Assembly: GCA_003667245.1 (NCBI GenBank)
Contig: RCNN01000578.1
Span: 1 to 30,844, forward strand
Length of the DNA: 30,844 bases
Source: Heterostelium multicystogenum
Taxonomy: Eukaryota; Evosea; Eumycetozoa; Acytosteliales; Acytosteliaceae
Direction: 5' to 3'
Shown one piece after another: positions 9,208 to 17,939 of the stretch (the first letter of the stretch is position 1; every line of letters starts with the position of its first letter). The notes below the pieces were generated by a model. The model ran no database searches, was not told where the DNA came from, and saw only the letters and a list, made by a program, of their open reading frames with translations. The position numbers and the translations under genes were made by a program.

Positions 9208-9239
9208 TTGCTTCCTCTATGTTTTAATAGAGGAAGCAA
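9208..9239 (-). other. Perfect intercistronic stem-loop between the pilin-position gene and rspB
   Basis: Two 13-base arms, TTGCTTCCTCTAT (9208-9220) and its exact complement (9227-9239), flank a six-base loop. No T-run follows on either strand, so this is not a standard Rho-independent terminator. It is placed to separate expression of an abundant first gene from rspB-rscJ-rspD-rspE, as an attenuator or as a 3'-end stabiliser. The stop codon of the 9415-start frame falls in the loop. Confidence 0.75.
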
Positions 9240-9415
9240 AGGTTTAAAACCTTAGTTTGCCTATGTTTTCGAGTTCTTTTGTCATTATTTTCGTTTTTAA
9301 CCTCCTCTATTTTTAGTCGACGCATTTCAGCTTTTTTTGCCGCTTCGATATCGGAATTGTCTCCGCCACCAAGACTGCCGGCAGTAACCCGTTTGTTAAT
9401 ATCGATTTCACTCAT
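9224..9415 (-). CDS. Small charged helical T3SS-cluster protein, candidate pilin/needle subunit
   Basis: A 63-codon ORF, first coding gene after the hrp box at 9573-9601 and just before rspB. It has a good ribosome site (AGAGGTG, six bases before ATG 9415). It begins MSEIDINKRVTAGSLGGGDN and continues with a charged segment IEAAKKAEMRRLKIEEVKNE. P. syringae places the pilin hrpA (and hrpZ) here, but I see no direct resemblance to HrpA. In the annotated frame the tail runs into the stem-loop. A one-base shift at the AATAATG near 9282-9290 would instead end it in MTKELENIGKLRF with TAA before the hairpin, a more natural gene end. Candidate pilin by position, size and helicity only. Confidence 0.5.
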   Translation of the reverse strand: MSEIDINKRVTAGSLGGGDNSDIEAAKKAEMRRLKIEEVKNENNDKRTRKHRQTKVLNLCFLY

Positions 9416-9439
9416 AACATCACCTCTGAGTTGCTTGAT

Positions 9440-9556
9440 TTAAATTTTTTGTTTGTTTATGCGTTGATGCTTAACCACGAACGTAGACCCATCACTGCCC
9501 GTGAGGCATATGAGCCAAGCACATGGCTGGCCCGATCGGGCGAAGTTGCTGATCAT
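9440..9556 (-). other. 38-codon leader ORF between hrp box and pilin-position gene (doubtful)
   Basis: The 157 bases between the hrp box and ATG 9415 hold one short frame, ATG 9556 to TAA 9440, beginning MISNFARSGQPCAWLICLTG. AAGGAAAGG lies upstream, but that is about where the hrp-box transcript should start, so a ribosome site there may be cut off. No family is recognised. It may be only an untranslated leader. Confidence 0.2.
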
Positions 9557-9572
9557 GTAGATGGCCTTTCCT

Positions 9573-9601
9573 TGAGTGGTTAAATGAAGATTTTCAGTTC
9601 C
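9573..9601 (-). promoter_or_regulatory. hrp box: RspL/HrpL-dependent promoter of the pilin-position gene/rspB-rscJ-rspD-rspE operon
   Basis: On the minus strand the sequence reads GGAACT-N16-CCACTCA (GGAACT at 9601-9596, CCACTCA at 9579-9573), against the HrpL consensus GGAACC-N15/16-CCACNNA. It has the same upstream half and spacing as the box at 6704-6732. It sits 24 bases after the rspR stop and faces the pilin-position gene, matching the hrpA promoter position in P. syringae. The leader to ATG 9415 is long, about 150 bases. Confidence 0.88.
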
Positions 9602-9624
9602 AGAAAAAACTGCTGGTCCTGGGT

Positions 9625-10586
9625 TTAACCTGTTCCGCCGAGTGATATATCCAGTTGTTTCATCCTGTAGTACAGCGTGCGCTTGGCAACCCCCAGTTCC
9701 CCGGCTACTCCATCCACGTTGCCGCCGTGACGGCGCAGCGACTTCTTCAATCAGCGATTTCTCGATTTGCTGTAGCCGCGCCTTGAGGTTCATCTCTATG
9801 TCCTGATGGTCCCTCATCGACTCTGAAAGCGGCGGAAGATCCAACACAAAGCGCTTGGCTGTCCGAGCGCAGTTCGCGGACGTTGCCCGGCCAGGAATGG
9901 CATAGCAATTGTTGCAGCAGCGAGCTGGATGCCAGGGGTAATCGGGTATTTAAAGTACTCGGCTTCCTGGCGGACGATGTTCAGGAACAAGGGGATAATC
10001 TGCTCGCGACGTTCGCGCGGGGAGGGAGGCTGATGCTATTACGTTCAGGCGCGAAAATACAGGTCGCGCCTGAATAACCCTTGCTCGACCATTTCGTTGC
10101 AGCGAATGCTGGCGGACGCGATAACGCGCATGTCCACCGGGATAAAGCGGGTAGAACCCAATCGCTCAACGCCCCGGGACTCCAGTACCCGCAGCAGTTT
10201 GGCTTGCAGGGTGAGGGGCATGCTGTCTATTTCGTCGAGGTACAAGGTACCCAAGTGTGCGGCTTCGACAAAGCCTGCCCGTGATTGCATCGCACCGGTG
10301 TAGGCGCCGCTGTTGACCCGAACAGTTGGCTTTCCGCCAGGCTTTCGGGAATTGCAGCACAGTTGACGGCGACGAAGTTGCCTCGCCGGCCCGATAAGCG
10401 ATGGATGCGTTGGGCCAGGGTATCTTTACCGGTGCCGGTTTCCCCCAGCAAAAGTATGTCGATGTTTAAAGCCGCAGTATTGTTGATAGTGGCTTCAATG
10501 GTTGGGCATTCAGTAAATGGATCATCCGTTTCAAACGTGCTTTGATAGGAGGCCGACATATCGCTGTTGCTCCTATTGTGTCTCAT
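9625..10586 (-). CDS. rspR: RspR, sigma-54-dependent enhancer-binding activator of the T3SS (HrpR/HrpS type, frame interrupted)
   Basis: NtrC-class activator without a receiver domain, about 320 residues, like HrpR and HrpS, which drive sigma-54 transcription of the hrpL sigma gene. In order: a short N-terminus, Walker A GETGTGKD, NFVAVNCAAIPESLAESQLF, the sigma-54 contact loop GAYTGA (10311-10294), Walker B GTLYLDEID, and RVLESRGVERLGSTRFIPVD. A WPGNVREL motif follows near 9900-9877. A Fis-type helix-turn-helix ends the protein (HGGNVDGVAGELGVAKRTLY, YRMKQLDI). The loop has Tyr where most activators have Phe (GAFTGA). At least five frame breaks are needed, near 10320, 10050, 9870-9910 and 9735-9760. 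Only one such activator is present before ychF, whereas P. syringae has the HrpR-HrpS pair. Confidence 0.86.
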
Positions 10587-10902
10587 TGTTTTACTGAGGG
10601 GCTTCCCTGCTGATATGGATAAGTAGAACGGAATTTAGCTGATTTGTCATTCTGTCGGAGAGTGCGAAATAGACGTTTGTGATGTGTGAAAAACCAAAAA
10701 ATCTTAAGTTAAATATTATCAAGTGGGCGCTCGCTCGTGATTGCCTGATAATGGGTCGGAATAATCTTAAACTCGGGGGTGTCAGGGAGGATTGGCGTAT
10801 TTTTACGTATTGAGGGCTGTGGTTGTTTTATAGGGTTGCCGTATTAAGATGTCAGGGGATATTTCAAAGTCGATCTTTGTAGAAAGTTGCAAACATCGCC
10901 CA
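10587..10902. other. AT-rich intergenic region at the T3SS/housekeeping boundary
   Basis: About 316 bases without a credible gene. They are clearly richer in A+T than the flanks and separate rspR from the ychF terminator, so they should hold the rspR promoter. Visible: AATCTTAA twice (10700-10707 and 10763-10770) and an inverted pair ATTATCA/TGATAAT (10715-10721, 10746-10752). I could not place a confident -24/-12 or -35/-10 element. Confidence 0.6.
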
Positions 10903-10934
10903 CAAAAAAGCCGATGCAGTGCATCGGCTTTTTG
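10903..10934 (-). terminator. Rho-independent terminator after ychF
   Basis: The hairpin arms AGCCGATGCA and TGCATCGGCT sit back to back between an A6 run and a T5 run. The structure works on both strands, but lies 28 bases beyond the ychF stop and best serves ychF. Confidence 0.88.
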
Positions 10935-10961
10935 TTTTGCGGCATAGGCCGCAGGTAAAGC

Positions 10962-12062
10962 TTATACGTTGAAGCGGAAGTGCATCACGTCGCCATCCTT
11001 GACGATGTATTCCTTGCCTTCCAGGCGCCATTTACCGGCTTCCTTGGCACCGGCTTCACCCTTGAACTGGATGAAGTCGTTGTAGGCGATGACTTCGGCG
11101 CGGATAAAGCCTTTTTCGAAGTCGGTGTGGATCACGCCAGCCGCTTGCGGGGCAGTGGCACCGACCTTGACGGTCCAGGCGCGTACTTCTTCAACACCGG
11201 CGGTGAAGTAGGTCTGCAGGTGCAGCATTTCGTAGCCGGCACGGATCACGCGGTTCAGGCCAGGCTCTTCCAGGCCCAGGGCCTCGAGGAACATGTCTTT
11301 CTCTTCGCCGTCTTCCAGCTCGGCGATTTCCGCTTCGATCTTGTTGCACACCGGAACAACCATCGCGCCTTCTTCTTCGGCAATGGCCATGACCACGTCG
11401 AGCAGCGGGTTGTTCTCGAAACCGTCTTCAGCCACGTTGGCGATGTACATCACCGGCTTGGTGGTCAGCAGGTGGAAGCCCTTGATCACCGCCTTTTCGT
11501 CGGTGCTCATGTTCTTCATCAGGCTGCGTGCCGGCTTGCCCAGAGTGAAGTGGGCAATCAGTTGCTCCAGCAAGGCTTTCTGAACCACTGCGTCCTTGTC
11601 GCCGCCCTTGGCGTTACGCGTGACCTTTTGCAGTTGCTTCTCGCAGCTGTCGAGGTCGGCGAAGATCAGTTCCAGGTCGATGATCTCGATGTCGCGTTTC
11701 GGGTCGACGCTGTTGGAGACGTGAATCACGTTCTCGTCTTCGAAGCAGCGGACCACGTGGGCGATGGCATCGGTCTCGCGGATGTTGGCGAGGAACTTGT
11801 TGCCCAGGCCTTCACCTTTCGACGCGCCGGCTACCAGGCCCGCGATGTCGACGAACTCCATGGTGGTCGGCAGGATGCGCTTTGGATTCACGATGGCCGC
11901 CAGGGCGTCCAGGCGTGTATCGGGCATCGGCACGATACCGGTGTTCGGTTCGATGGTGCAGAAGGGGAAGTTCTCCGCCGCAATACCGGATTTGGTCAGG
12001 GCGTTGAACAGGGTGGACTTGCCGACGTTAGGTAGGCCGACGATGCCGCAATTGAATCCCAT
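10962..12062 (-). CDS. ychF: Redox-regulated ATPase YchF (Obg-family, OLA1 type)
   Basis: Ribosome-associated P-loop NTPase of the Obg group that prefers ATP. 366 residues, the family size. It starts [20 protein letters not shown], with the P-loop GLPNVGKS, then [20 protein letters not shown] (G3 and switch), and NVAE in place of NKxD, the change linked to ATP preference. The C-terminus carries the TGS-like domain ([18 protein letters not shown] to MHFRFNV). ATG 12062 is chosen because GAGGGG lies upstream and the family begins there; the frame is open 22 codons further but unrelated. No frame breaks. Co-directional with pth, 23 bases apart. Confidence 0.97.
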   Translation of the reverse strand: MGFNCGIVGLPNVGKSTLFNALTKSGIAAENFPFCTIEPNTGIVPMPDTRLDALAAIVNPKRILPTTMEFVDIAGLVAGASKGEGLGNKFLANIRETDAIAHVVRCFEDENVIHVSNSVDPKRDIEIIDLELIFADLDSCEKQLQKVTRNAKGGDKDAVVQKALLEQLIAHFTLGKPARSLMKNMSTDEKAVIKGFHLLTTKPVMYIANVAEDGFENNPLLDVVMAIAEEEGAMVVPVCNKIEAEIAELEDGEEKDMFLEALGLEEPGLNRVIRAGYEMLHLQTYFTAGVEEVRAWTVKVGATAPQAAGVIHTDFEKGFIRAEVIAYNDFIQFKGEAGAKEAGKWRLEGKEYIVKDGDVMHFRFNV

Positions 12063-12085
12063 GGTGTTTCCCCTCGGGTAAAGAG

Positions 12086-12670
12086 TCAGGCCTTCTGGCT
12101 GTGCAGGTTTTTCATCGCACGGTTCCATTCACCGGCGAAGATATCCGGCAGCACGCCGAGGGCAAAATCGATGCTGGCATCGAGTTTTTCCTGTTCGGCG
12201 CGTGGCGCACGACCCAGGACGAAATTTGAAACCATACTGGCAACGCCCGGGTGGCCAATGCCAAGCCGCAAGCGGTAGAACGTATTCTGATTGCCCAACT
12301 GCGCGATGATGTCGCGCAGGCCATTATGCCCGCCATGGCCGCCGCCTTGCTTGAGCTTGGCAACGCCGGGTGGCAGGTCTAGTTCGTCATGGGCCACCAG
12401 GATTTCTTCGGGTTTGATCCGGAAGAAGCCCGCAAGCGCCGCGACAGCCTGGCCGCTGCGGTTCATGTAGGTGGTGGGAATCAACAGACGAACATCCTGA
12501 CCCTGATGCGAAAAGCGTCCGGTCAGGCCAAAATATTTGCGATCGGCCACAAGATTGACGCCTTGGGCGTGGGCGATACGCTCAACAAAAAGGGCCCCCG
12601 CGTTATGCCGGGTCTGTTCGTATTCGGCGCCTGGATTTCCCAGGCCAACGATCAGTTTAATGGCAGTCAC
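12086..12670 (-). CDS. pth: Peptidyl-tRNA hydrolase
   Basis: Cleaves peptidyl-tRNA released from stalled ribosomes; an essential cytosolic enzyme. At 194 residues it equals the E. coli enzyme. The active-site segments are intact: [17 protein letters not shown] (Asn12 and the catalytic His22), TTYMNRSGQ, and [10 protein letters not shown] with the catalytic-site Asp. [14 protein letters not shown] is the usual glycine-rich loop. One unbroken frame. It lies between rplY and ychF, the normal Pseudomonas order, likely in one transcript with both. Confidence 0.97.
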   Translation of the reverse strand: MTAIKLIVGLGNPGAEYEQTRHNAGALFVERIAHAQGVNLVADRKYFGLTGRFSHQGQDVRLLIPTTYMNRSGQAVAALAGFFRIKPEEILVAHDELDLPPGVAKLKQGGGHGGHNGLRDIIAQLGNQNTFYRLRLGIGHPGVASMVSNFVLGRAPRAEQEKLDASIDFALGVLPDIFAGEWNRAMKNLHSQKA

Positions 12671-12835
12671 GACAGGGGCCCTTCCTTTGGAGTTGTGGAT
12701 AACATCGCCGTTGGTGCGGCGAAAGTGGACGACAAAAACTCATTAACCGTTAGAGGCCAACTTCGCATTCTCGCCCGCTTTCTCGCTACGTTCCGGTCCG
12801 CGATGTTTCCTCAAGCTCCGGCATTACAGAGTGAA

Positions 12836-13435
12836 TTACTCTGCAGCGCCTTCTTCAGCTTCTGGTGCAACGCGTGGAGCGTGTACGTTTGCAACAGCTT
12901 TGTCGTCACCGTGAGCCAGTGCAACGAACTCAACGCCTTTAGGAGCCTTGAGGTCGGACAGGTGAACGATTGCGCCGATTTCCAGAGCCGACAGGTCGAC
13001 TTCGATGAACTCAGGCAGGTCTTTCGGCAGGCAGGTCACTTCGATCTCGGCGATAACGTGCGAAACTTCGCCGCCTTTCTTGACCGGAGCTTCTTCACCA
13101 ACAAAGTGCACAGGCACGATAGCGGTCAGTTTCTGACCAGCTACTACGCGTACGAAGTCAGCGTGCAGCACGTGGCCTTTAGCTGGGTGACGTTGCAGTG
13201 CCTTGATGATGACGTTCTGCTTGGTGCCGCCAACGTTCAGCTCGATGATGTGGCTGTAAGCCGCGTCGTTTTCGAGCAGTTTGGCGATTTCTTTAGCCAG
13301 CATGCTGATGGATTCAGGGGCTTTTTCGCCACCGTAAACTACAGCTGGAACCAGGCTTGCGAGACGACGCAGGCGGCGGCTCGCACCTTTCCCCAGGTCG
13401 GAACGCAGTTCAGCATTCAAAGTAAAATCGTTCAT
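12836..13435 (-). CDS. rplY: 50S ribosomal protein L25/general stress protein Ctc
   Basis: Binds 5S rRNA in the large subunit. 199 residues, so the long TL5/Ctc type rather than the short E. coli L25. It starts [20 protein letters not shown]; the L25 domain covers about residues 1-95 and the TL5-type beta domain the rest ([40 protein letters not shown]), with an acidic Ala/Glu tail. ATG 13435 is preferred over the in-frame ATG at 13459, whose eight extra residues are not L25-like; GGAGAT precedes it. The 165 bases between this gene and pth hold nothing recognisable. Confidence 0.96.
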   Translation of the reverse strand: MNDFTLNAELRSDLGKGASRRLRRLASLVPAVVYGGEKAPESISMLAKEIAKLLENDAAYSHIIELNVGGTKQNVIIKALQRHPAKGHVLHADFVRVVAGQKLTAIVPVHFVGEEAPVKKGGEVSHVIAEIEVTCLPKDLPEFIEVDLSALEIGAIVHLSDLKAPKGVEFVALAHGDDKAVANVHAPRVAPEAEEGAAE

Positions 13436-13500
13436 GTTGTATCTCCAAAATAACCACATTCGCCCTAGCGTTTGCGACCAGCGCTAAAGGCGATATGGGC

Positions 13501-13542
13501 AAAAAAAGCCCGCCCCAACAGAATGCTGGGCGGGGCGCTTTT
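13501..13542 (-). terminator. Rho-independent terminator after prs
   Basis: On the minus strand a GC-rich hairpin (CCCGCCC pairing with GGGCGGG around an AGCATTCTGTTG-type loop) is followed by seven T (positions 13507-13501). It lies 31 bases past the prs stop and before rplY, so it should uncouple rplY from prs. Confidence 0.85.
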
Positions 13543-13572
13543 CGTCAGGTTGATGCTGCTAAGGTTTGACCC

Positions 13573-14515
13573 TTAACGGAACATCGCGCTGATCGATTCT
13601 TCGTTGCTGATGCGGCGAACCGCTTCGGCAACTACCGGTGCGATATCCAGTTGACGGATACGCGAACAGGCTTGAGCGGCAGCGGACAACGGGATGGTGT
13701 TAGTCACCACCAGTTCGTCCAGCATTGAGTTTCTCGATGTTCTCGATCGCTCGGCCCGACAGCACAGGGTGTGTGCAGTAGGCGAAGACTTTTGCTGCAC
13801 CGTGCTCTTTCAAGGCTTTCGCCGCGTGGCACAGGGTGCCGGCGGTGTCGACCATGTCATCAACCAGAATACAGGTACGCCCTTCGACATCACCGATGAT
13901 ATGCATCACTTCAGAGTGATTGGCTTTCTCGCGGCGTTTGTCGATGATCCCGAGATCCACGCCCAGGGATTTGGCAACAGCCCGTGCACGCACGACGCCA
14001 CCAATGTCCGGGGACACGATCATCAGGTTTTCAAAGCGCTGGTCTTCGATGTCATCCACCAGGACGGGGGAGCCGTAGATGTTATCTACCGGAATATCGA
14101 AGAACCCCTGGATTTGGTCAGCGTGCAGGTCAACCGTGAGAACACGGTCGATACCTACCACGGTCAGCATGTCAGCAACGACTTTCGCGCTGATAGCCAC
14201 ACGTGCGGAACGCGGACGGCGATCCTGACGGGCATAACCAAAGTAAGGGATTACAGCTGTGATTCGAGTCGCTGAGGAGCGGCGGAAGGCATCAGCCATC
14301 ACGACGAGTTCCATCAGGTTATCGTTGGTCGGAGCGCAAGTCGGCTGAATAATGAAGACATCTTTACCGCGGACGTTTTCATTGATCTCGGCTGTAATTT
14401 CGCCGTCGGAGAATTTACCGACAGAGATGTCACCGAGAGGGATATGCAGCTGACGTACAACACGCCGAGCCAGATCGGGGTTAGCATTCCCCGTAAAGAC
14501 CATCATCTTGGACAC
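13573..14515 (-). CDS. prs: Ribose-phosphate pyrophosphokinase (frame interrupted once)
   Basis: Makes PRPP from ribose 5-phosphate and ATP for nucleotide, His and Trp synthesis; essential in most bacteria. It begins at GTG 14515 ([20 protein letters not shown]). The ATP site is [10 protein letters not shown], with [32 protein letters not shown] and the PRPP loop [12 protein letters not shown], ending [14 protein letters not shown]. Corrected length is 313 residues (E. coli 315). One extra A on the coding strand (TTT at 13730-13732) turns [10 protein letters not shown] out of frame and truncates the last 50 residues. Such damage in prs is hard to reconcile with viability, so it is almost surely a sequence error. 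tRNA-Gln lies directly upstream. Confidence 0.96.
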
Positions 14516-14560
14516 GCGCAGTACCTAGAGGCTGAGGGTAACCTGGATGAGTATAGAAAA

Positions 14561-14635
14561 TGGCAGGGGCGGCTGGATTCGAACCAACGCATGGCAGGAT
14601 CAAAACCTGCTGCCTTACCGCTTGGCGACGCCCCT
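14561..14635 (-). tRNA. tRNA-Gln (anticodon TTG)
   Basis: 75 bases with all four stems. The acceptor AGGGGCG pairs with CGCCCCT, followed by G and an encoded CCA. The D arm is GCCAAGCGGTAAGGC. The anticodon stem GCAGG/CCTGC holds the loop TTTTGAT with anticodon TTG. The T arm is GTTGG-TTCGAAT-CCAGC. It sits between ispE and prs, the usual Pseudomonas position. Confidence 0.97.
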
Positions 14636-14671
14636 GTATCTGTTGCAACGAGTACCCAGTACTCGGTTCCT

Positions 14672-15524
14672 TTAGAGCAGACTTTGCAGCTTGCGATGCA
14701 ACATCGAAACGTTGCTTCCCTTTGCTACAAACCCTGTAAGGGTCTCTGTAAGAAGGGCCGAGACTTTATCAGCTTCAGCTTTGCTTGGGAAGCCCCCAAA
14801 CACACAACTTCCAGTTCCGGTTAATTTTGCTTCGGTAAAATTACCTAACAAATTCAAAGCGTTACGTACATCTGGATAACGCCTTGCTACAACCGGTAAG
14901 CAGTCATTTCGACTGTTTCCCTTGGGAACGGGGCGCACTTTAATGGGAGGAGAGTTACGTGTCAACAGTGGATCTGAAAAAATTTCTGCTGTACTTACAG
15001 ATACTTGCGGAACAAGCACGACATACCACGGCTCTTCGGGGTCTACAGGGGTGAGTTTCTCCCCCACGCCTTCGGCAAAAGCGGCGTGCCCACGCACGAA
15101 AACCGGGACGTCCGCGCCCAGTGTCAGGCCCAGCGCCGCCAGGCGATCGTGGTCCCAACCCAGTTGCCACAAGTGATTCAGGCCGAGCAATGTCGTTGCG
15201 GCATTTGAGCTGCCGCCACCGATGCCGCCGCCCATGGGCAGGATTTTTTCGATCCAGATGTCGATGCCCAATGGGCAACCGGATTGTTCCTGGAGTTTTT
15301 TTCGCGGCCTTCACAATCAGGTTGCTGTCGTGAGGCACGCCGTCGAATTCGGTGTGCAACTGGATCACGCCGTCATCGCGAACGGCGAAGGTCAGCTCAT
15401 CGCCGTAGTCGAGAAATTGAAAAATCGTCTGCAACTCGTGATAGCCGTCTTCACGGCGACCGAGAATGTGTAGCATCAAATTGAGTTTGGCCGGGGAGGG
15501 CAGGGTCAGGCGTTGCTCGTTCAT
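14672..15524 (-). CDS. ispE: 4-diphosphocytidyl-2-C-methyl-D-erythritol kinase (frame interrupted once)
   Basis: GHMP-family kinase of the MEP isoprenoid pathway, essential. It begins [20 protein letters not shown]. The ATP loop [17 protein letters not shown] and [20 protein letters not shown] are intact, and [11 protein letters not shown] is the C-terminal GHMP motif. The corrected 283 residues equal E. coli IspE. One extra base in the homopolymer at 15296-15302 (A7 on the coding strand where A6 fits) breaks the frame after VKAAKK. The ATG lies directly beside the lolB stop (15526), consistent with a lolB-ispE transcript; a TPR-lolB-ispE operon is usual. Confidence 0.96.
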
Positions 15525-15525
15525 C

Positions 15526-16143
15526 TCACTGCCCCAGCTTGCGCGGTTGCCAGTCCTTGATCACCAGCGTGACGTCAAGGTCGGTGCCATGCAGCTTGAT
15601 GCGCTCGGGCAGCCAGTAACCGTTCTGTTGCACATAGCTCAGGTATTCGACCTGCCAGCCATCCTGTTCCAGCGAAGCCAGGCGGCTGTCGCCATTGAGG
15701 CTCAGGCGGCTCTTGCTGTCTGGCGCAGGAAGACCGCGTACCCACCACACCAAGTGCGATACGGGGAGTTTCCAGCCCATCTGTTCTTCCAGCAGGGCTT
15801 CCGGCGTTGGCGCTTCATAGCGGCCCTGATTGGCCACTTCCAGGCTGACTTGCCCCGGCCGGCCGGTCAGGCGAGCCGCACCGCGGCCCAGCGGGCCAGA
15901 CAGGCGAATGTCGTAATAGTCCTGGCGTTGCAGCCAGAACAAGGTGCCGCTGCCCGAATCTTTCGGGGCGCGAATGCCCACCTTGCCCTCGATCTGCCAG
16001 CCATCAAGGCTGCTCAGTTGATCCTTGTGCTGCTGCCACTGCGCCGGGTTGCCCGGGCCTTCGACAGATTCACGGGTGCCAAGACCGGAACAGCCGGCAA
16101 GCAGGGCAATAAAGCTGAAAACGATAACGTGGCGCAAAAACAT
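15526..16143 (-). CDS. lolB: Outer-membrane lipoprotein LolB
   Basis: Accepts lipoproteins from LolA and inserts them into the outer membrane. 205 residues (E. coli 207). A lipoprotein signal with lipobox LLAGC places the modified Cys at residue 18. The LolB fold is visible in [55 protein letters not shown] and a C-terminal VTLVIKDWQ. One unbroken frame. It lies between the TPR lipoprotein (five bases upstream) and ispE (one base downstream), the standard gammaproteobacterial neighbourhood. Confidence 0.95.
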   Translation of the reverse strand: MFLRHVIVFSFIALLAGCSGLGTRESVEGPGNPAQWQQHKDQLSSLDGWQIEGKVGIRAPKDSGSGTLFWLQRQDYYDIRLSGPLGRGAARLTGRPGQVSLEVANQGRYEAPTPEALLEEQMGWKLPVSHLVWWVRGLPAPDSKSRLSLNGDSRLASLEQDGWQVEYLSYVQQNGYWLPERIKLHGTDLDVTLVIKDWQPRKLGQ

Positions 16144-16147
16144 AAAA

Positions 16148-17873
16148 TTAAAGGGTCTCGGATCCGGTCAGGCGCTTGATGGTGCTGCGCAGGATTGGGC
16201 TTTCGGGCTGTTCCTTGAGGAACTTCTCCCAGATTTGTCGCGCTTCACGCTGCTTGCCATTGGCCCAGAGCACTTCGCCCAGGTGTGCGGCGACTTCCTG
16301 GTCGGGGAAGCGCTCCAGCGCCTGGCGCAGCAAGCGTTCGGCTTCGTCCAGGTTGCCCAGGCGGTAATTCACCCAGCCGAGGCTGTCGAGTACGGCCGGG
16401 TCTTCCGGGTTGAGCTGGTGAGCCTTTTCAATCAGCTCCTTGGCTTCGGCGTAACGCGTTGTACGGTCGGACAAGGTGTAACCCAGGGCGTTCAGTGCCA
16501 TGGCATTGTCCGGGTCGCGCTTGATGATAAGGCGCAGGTCTTTTTCCATCTGCGCCAGGTCATTGCGTTTTTCCGCCTGCATGGCGCGGGTGTACAGCAG
16601 GTTCAAGTCGTCCGGATACTGCAGCAAGGCTTGCTGGAGGATTTTCCAGGCGCGATCGCCCTGCTTGTTGGCCGACAAGGTCTCGGCCTGGATCAGGTAC
16701 AGCTGGATCGCGTAGTCCGGTTCGGCATCCCGTGCCGCAGCCAGGCGTTTTTTCCGCCTCGTCGGTACGGCCGTTGTTCATCAGGATATCGGCCTGGCGC
16801 AGTTGCGCCGGCAGGTAGTCATTGCCGGCGCCGACCTGAGCGTATTCAAGCAATGCAGCCTGCGGGTCGTTACGCTCTTCAGCGATGCGGCCCAGGTTCA
16901 GGTGCGCCGAATCCACGTGGCTCTCGCGGGCGATCAGGTCTTCCAGGTAACCCTTGGCCTCATCCCAGGCCTTGGCTTCCAGGCACACCAGCGCCAGGGA
17001 GTAGCGCAATTCGTCATCGTCCGGGTATTGCTGCACGAGGTTGGCGAACTGCACCTTGGCGTCTTCCATGCGGTCCTGTTCGACCAGCATGCGGGCATAG
17101 GTCAGCAGCAGGCGCTTGTCGCCCGGGTACTTCTTGATGCTTTTTTCCAGCAGCGGAATCGCTTCCTTGCCGCGGTTGAGGTTTTGCAGCAGGCGGGCGC
17201 GCAGCAGGATCGGCGCGATCTCGCCCTCTTCCGGCGGGTGTTGCTCCAGCAGCTTCAGCGCAGCCTCGGGCTCATCATCCTGTTGCAACAACAGCGCCTT
17301 GCCGAAAATCAGCTGGCTGTTGTTCGGGTGTTTTTGCAGCAGGCGGTCGAAACTCTTCATCAGGCCGTTGCGGGTGTCCTGATCGGTGTCGGCGGCCGAC
17401 AGCGCGAGGAAGTCGAAATGCGTGTCGCCCTTGCCCTGCAGGACCTTCTCCATATACACCATGGAGTCGTCATAGCGTCCGGCGCGGGCCAGTTGAATGG
17501 CCGCTGCCCGTTGCGCCTCGAGATCGTCCGGGGCGTTTTTCGCCCAGATCAGCGAGGAGTCCAGGGCCGCCTGATCGGCGCCCAGGTACTCGGCGATGCG
17601 AAACGCCCGCTCCGAAATCCCCGGATCCTGAGTATTGATGGCCTGGGTCACGTAGTTATCCAGGGCAATGTCGAAACGATTGCGCTGGCCGGCCAGCTCC
17701 GCGCTCAGCAGACTGAAGATCGTCTCTTCACTGAACGAGGAATAAACCTTGGGCTTTTCAGGGGTGGGGGTGCTGTCTTCTACCGGCGGCGTACCGTCCG
17801 GCGACACGGGTGCCATGGCCTGGCAGCCGCTGAGAAAGACAAAAGCAAGGAGCAACGCGGAAGATCTATTCAT
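16148..17873 (-). CDS. TPR-repeat lipoprotein, PA4667-type (frame interrupted once)
   Basis: Tetratricopeptide-repeat lipoprotein of about 574 residues, upstream of lolB in Pseudomonas. Lipobox FLSGC gives a lipidated Cys at residue 17, followed by a Pro-rich linker. Repeats run through the rest, e.g. [40 protein letters not shown] and, near the end, [20 protein letters not shown] and [20 protein letters not shown]. Its exact function is not established; a role in outer-membrane or lipoprotein assembly is suggested by its neighbours. One extra base in the A run (coding strand) at 16748-16753 breaks the frame at EAEK. Without it the two halves join in one reading frame. Confidence 0.92.
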
Positions 17874-17939
17874 ATAGGAAGAGGACGACTAACCTGCGGT
17901 CGGATCATCATGACACAAGCCTTCGGCCAAACATAACCG

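Noticed and set aside
1..10586. T3SS cluster as a decayed pseudogene island
   Set aside because: Breaks are one-base and homopolymer-linked, conserved motifs (NPTH, lipoboxes, secretin core, Walker motifs) and both hrp boxes survive, and essential genes in the same window show the same damage. Not excluded for individual genes.
10715..10752. Inverted ATTATCA/TGATAAT as an operator or attachment site
   Set aside because: Seven-base arms 24 bases apart in AT-rich DNA can arise by chance; no partner site or integrase is visible.
10980..12035. Long + strand open frame (351 codons) opposite ychF
   Set aside because: Exact shadow of a perfect ychF; its protein is His/Val/Asp-rich as expected from reverse-strand reading of high-GC codons and shows no family.
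12389..13453. 354-codon + strand frame across pth and rplY
   Set aside because: It spans two well-identified minus-strand genes and their gap; no ribosome site or family pattern.
16025..17936. Long + strand frames opposite lolB and the TPR lipoprotein gene
   Set aside because: Antisense to confidently recognised proteins; composition is typical of GC-rich shadows.
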